Positions 62,050 to 64,000 of a stretch of 64,000 nucleotides of DNA are shown here, piece by piece. The number at the start of each line of letters is the position of its first letter. Within the stretch, counting starts at the first letter, position 1. Below the pieces are notes generated by a model. That model made no database searches. It saw only the letters and a program-made list of their open reading frames with translations, and was not told where the DNA came from. The stretch is from Channa striata (Eukaryota; Chordata; Actinopteri; Anabantiformes; Channidae): the NCBI GenBank assembly GCA_033026295.1, contig CM065172.1, positions 15,743,165 to 15,807,164 on the forward strand, written 5' to 3'. Both the position numbers and the translations under genes were made by a program.

Positions 62050-64000
62050 GTGCGTAAACACACAAACAAGTACACACACTACAGCTATACCCACATACAG
62101 TAGATCACCACCACTTGATTTTCGACCTCATAATTACACCAATCAGCCATAACAATGACCACCCACCTCCAACCTATCAGCTGATGGACCCACAAGACCT
62201 CTGATGCTTTTCTCTGGTATCTGACACTAAGATGTCAGCAGCAGATGCTTTTTAAGGACGATTTACACGTCTCCGGTGATAACTGTAAAAGTCAACTCAG
62301 GGCTACCTTATAGGTTTCCACATTTCTTTTATACTCACATGGCAGATGCACTTGTCCATAAGAGGGCAGTATCATGTTTAACAAACCTTAATTTTCTATA
62401 ATTGAAATAACCACTTAGAACCAGAAATTTAATTCATGTATTACATTCCACCACACTTTGTGTCTTTTAAGCTAAACACGACTTTTAATGATAAAAAATG
62501 ACCTTTTTCAAACTCCTGCAAAAATAGTTTTTGTCAGGATGCTCTGCTGAGGTGTGGTCACTAAATTTCACAGAACTAGAGAGCACAAAGTTACAATAAC
62601 AAGAGAAAGTATGTGAAGCCTCTGGAGTTTGCTTGTTGTCTGCAGTCATTGCTCAGATAAAAATATGAAGTAATTGATAGACATAGAGAAGTATACTGTC
62701 CTCTCCTTTGTTGTTAATAAATAAACCTATGAATATTTTGAAAGACAACAGGAGGGGTCATTTCAAAGACCAAATGGTAAATTGTGAAACTACAGCTCCA
62801 GCAGATTCCAGGAACAACATGTGAGGCCTCTGTCCACAAAAGTGCAGTGCTAGGAACAGAATGAGATACTGTGCAGAACCCTCAAGCTCCCAGAACTCTG
62901 GTAGAGGAACCCAACTTGAAGGAAACTATAAGACCACCCCAAAGAAGGGGCGAGTTTGGGGTCGGGGTCTCTGTGACCTACAGTTACCCATAATTCCCTT
63001 TTTTTCATTTTCAGCAATTTGAGCTGCATTGGCTCCTCTGCTAGATAGGACTACATTAGCCAGCCTTTGCTCCCCATCTTCATCTATGATCCTTGTCCCT
63101 GTCTCTGATTCTTTCGTTTTCTTTCCATGAACAAATTTTGGTAGGTCGTGATCACTTCAGTTTTGAAGTTTCTCTGACCCAGTCATCTGAACACATCCAT
63201 TCTATTGCATAAAAGATAACTGTATACAATCAAGAAAACCTCATCCCAAAAGTGAACTATAGTTTAGAGAGCATCAGAGTTCAGGCCTTCTTTGTCCCTC
63301 TGGACCTCAACCGCTTGCTATTGTGGAGGTGAAAATGAATACCAACGTTTGTCAAGTTATCCTACAGGTTAATGTCAGGTTAGCATATGTGTCTGTAAGC
63401 GGGAGCTTAGAAGAAGCTGTGTAGTACAGCAGGATGATTACGCTAAACATCAGAATACATCTGCCACAGAATGACCATTAATTCCACACCGATAGGAAGC
63501 ACTTCTATCAGTCATTAAAACAATATTGCCATTACTTTTCCATCACTTTGTATGTTTTAATGGGTGTGTTCAATAAGTTCATAAAAGATCATGACTTTGT
63601 CTGTCCTCAGCTTTAGAAATTTTGTGTTTTTTTTGATAATTGCGACTTTGGTGAAGATGAGATTAAATTTCATGACCAACTTATGCAAAATTTCACGACC
63701 AATTTATGCAGAAAACCAGGAAATTGCACACAGTGCCATTCTTTTTTTTTTTTGCCACTGCACATCCCACCCCCTTCCAGGTGCTAGTGAAATGGGATAA
63801 TTCATTTTATTTACCTGTCAATGGTCAAGATGTTATGGCTGATCTGTGTAAGTGAGATGATGACCTACTTCTTACCCTGTACAGTTCCACTTGTGTTTTT
63901 GCACTAGTCACACCCTTACACCACAGACAAACAAACACACACACACACACTACATAACAGCATTGTATGTTGCCAGGCAGGTTTCTGTGAATAAGACAAC
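62050..64000 (+). other. plcg1: plcg1 intron 11, incomplete
   Basis: No continuation exon of the X domain (expected to begin with codons for Asp-Cys-Trp-Asp-Gly) was found before the window end, so the intron exceeds 1.9 kb. It has a T-run at 63742-63754 and a CA tract near 63935-63950. Confidence 0.6.
62132..62230. repeat. Fragment of a common fish interspersed repeat
   Basis: The phrase AATTACACCAATCAGCCATA followed by 'acaatgaccaccc' is one I recognise as recurrent in fish genomes. The fragment is short, boundaries are unclear, and the family is not assigned. Confidence 0.4.

Noticed and set aside
1..64000. Search for CRISPR arrays, bacterial-type operons, or a new gene cluster system
   Set aside because: The window is ordinary vertebrate genic DNA; no regularly spaced repeats or operon-like gene packing exist.

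Overview
The window is a stretch of vertebrate, almost certainly teleost fish, nuclear genome. Evidence: all genes are intron-rich with GT-AG splice sites; the deduced proteins are clear vertebrate orthologues; promoters are CpG-rich; and the introns hold typical fish interspersed repeats (a decayed LINE, a tRNA-derived SINE, TIR elements, a 'catccatcc' family repeat). Five genes lie head-to-tail on the + strand. No convincing gene was found on the - strand, and no CRISPR array, rRNA or tRNA gene was seen.

Layout: (1) about 1540-10258, tp53inp2 (autophagy and transcription cofactor), 316 codons in three coding exons with a long 3'UTR. (2) about 12380-20905, ggt7 (gamma-glutamyltransferase-like type II membrane protein), 678 aa in 15 coding exons. 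(3) about 22400-35965, ncoa6 (nuclear receptor coactivator 6), 2415 aa in 17 coding exons, with very long polyglutamine and two LXXLL-type motifs. (4) about 36640-49600, top1 (nuclear DNA topoisomerase I), 768 aa in 21 coding exons, all five catalytic residues present. (5) about 50380 to the window end, the 5' part of plcg1 (phospholipase C gamma-1): 11 coding exons, cut off inside the catalytic X domain.

Every exon chain was assembled by hand. Each junction keeps phase, and the four complete genes close on an in-frame stop with total coding length divisible by three. In human, TP53INP2, NCOA6 and GGT7 are neighbours on 20q11 and TOP1 and PLCG1 are neighbours on 20q12; here the two blocks are joined, with only about 1.2 kb between the ncoa6 stop and the top1 start. 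The genes are linked by old synteny, not by a shared pathway.

I do not see a new multi-gene system. The observations most worth a second look are: ggt7 has Ala-Ala-Ala where the family's autoprocessing Thr is expected; a decayed copy of part of ncoa6 exon 11 in the adjacent intron; a perfect 52-bp palindrome in plcg1 intron 1; a precursor-like hairpin in the tp53inp2 3'UTR; a three-deep nested transposon in top1; and an inverted-repeat foldback in top1 intron 2.
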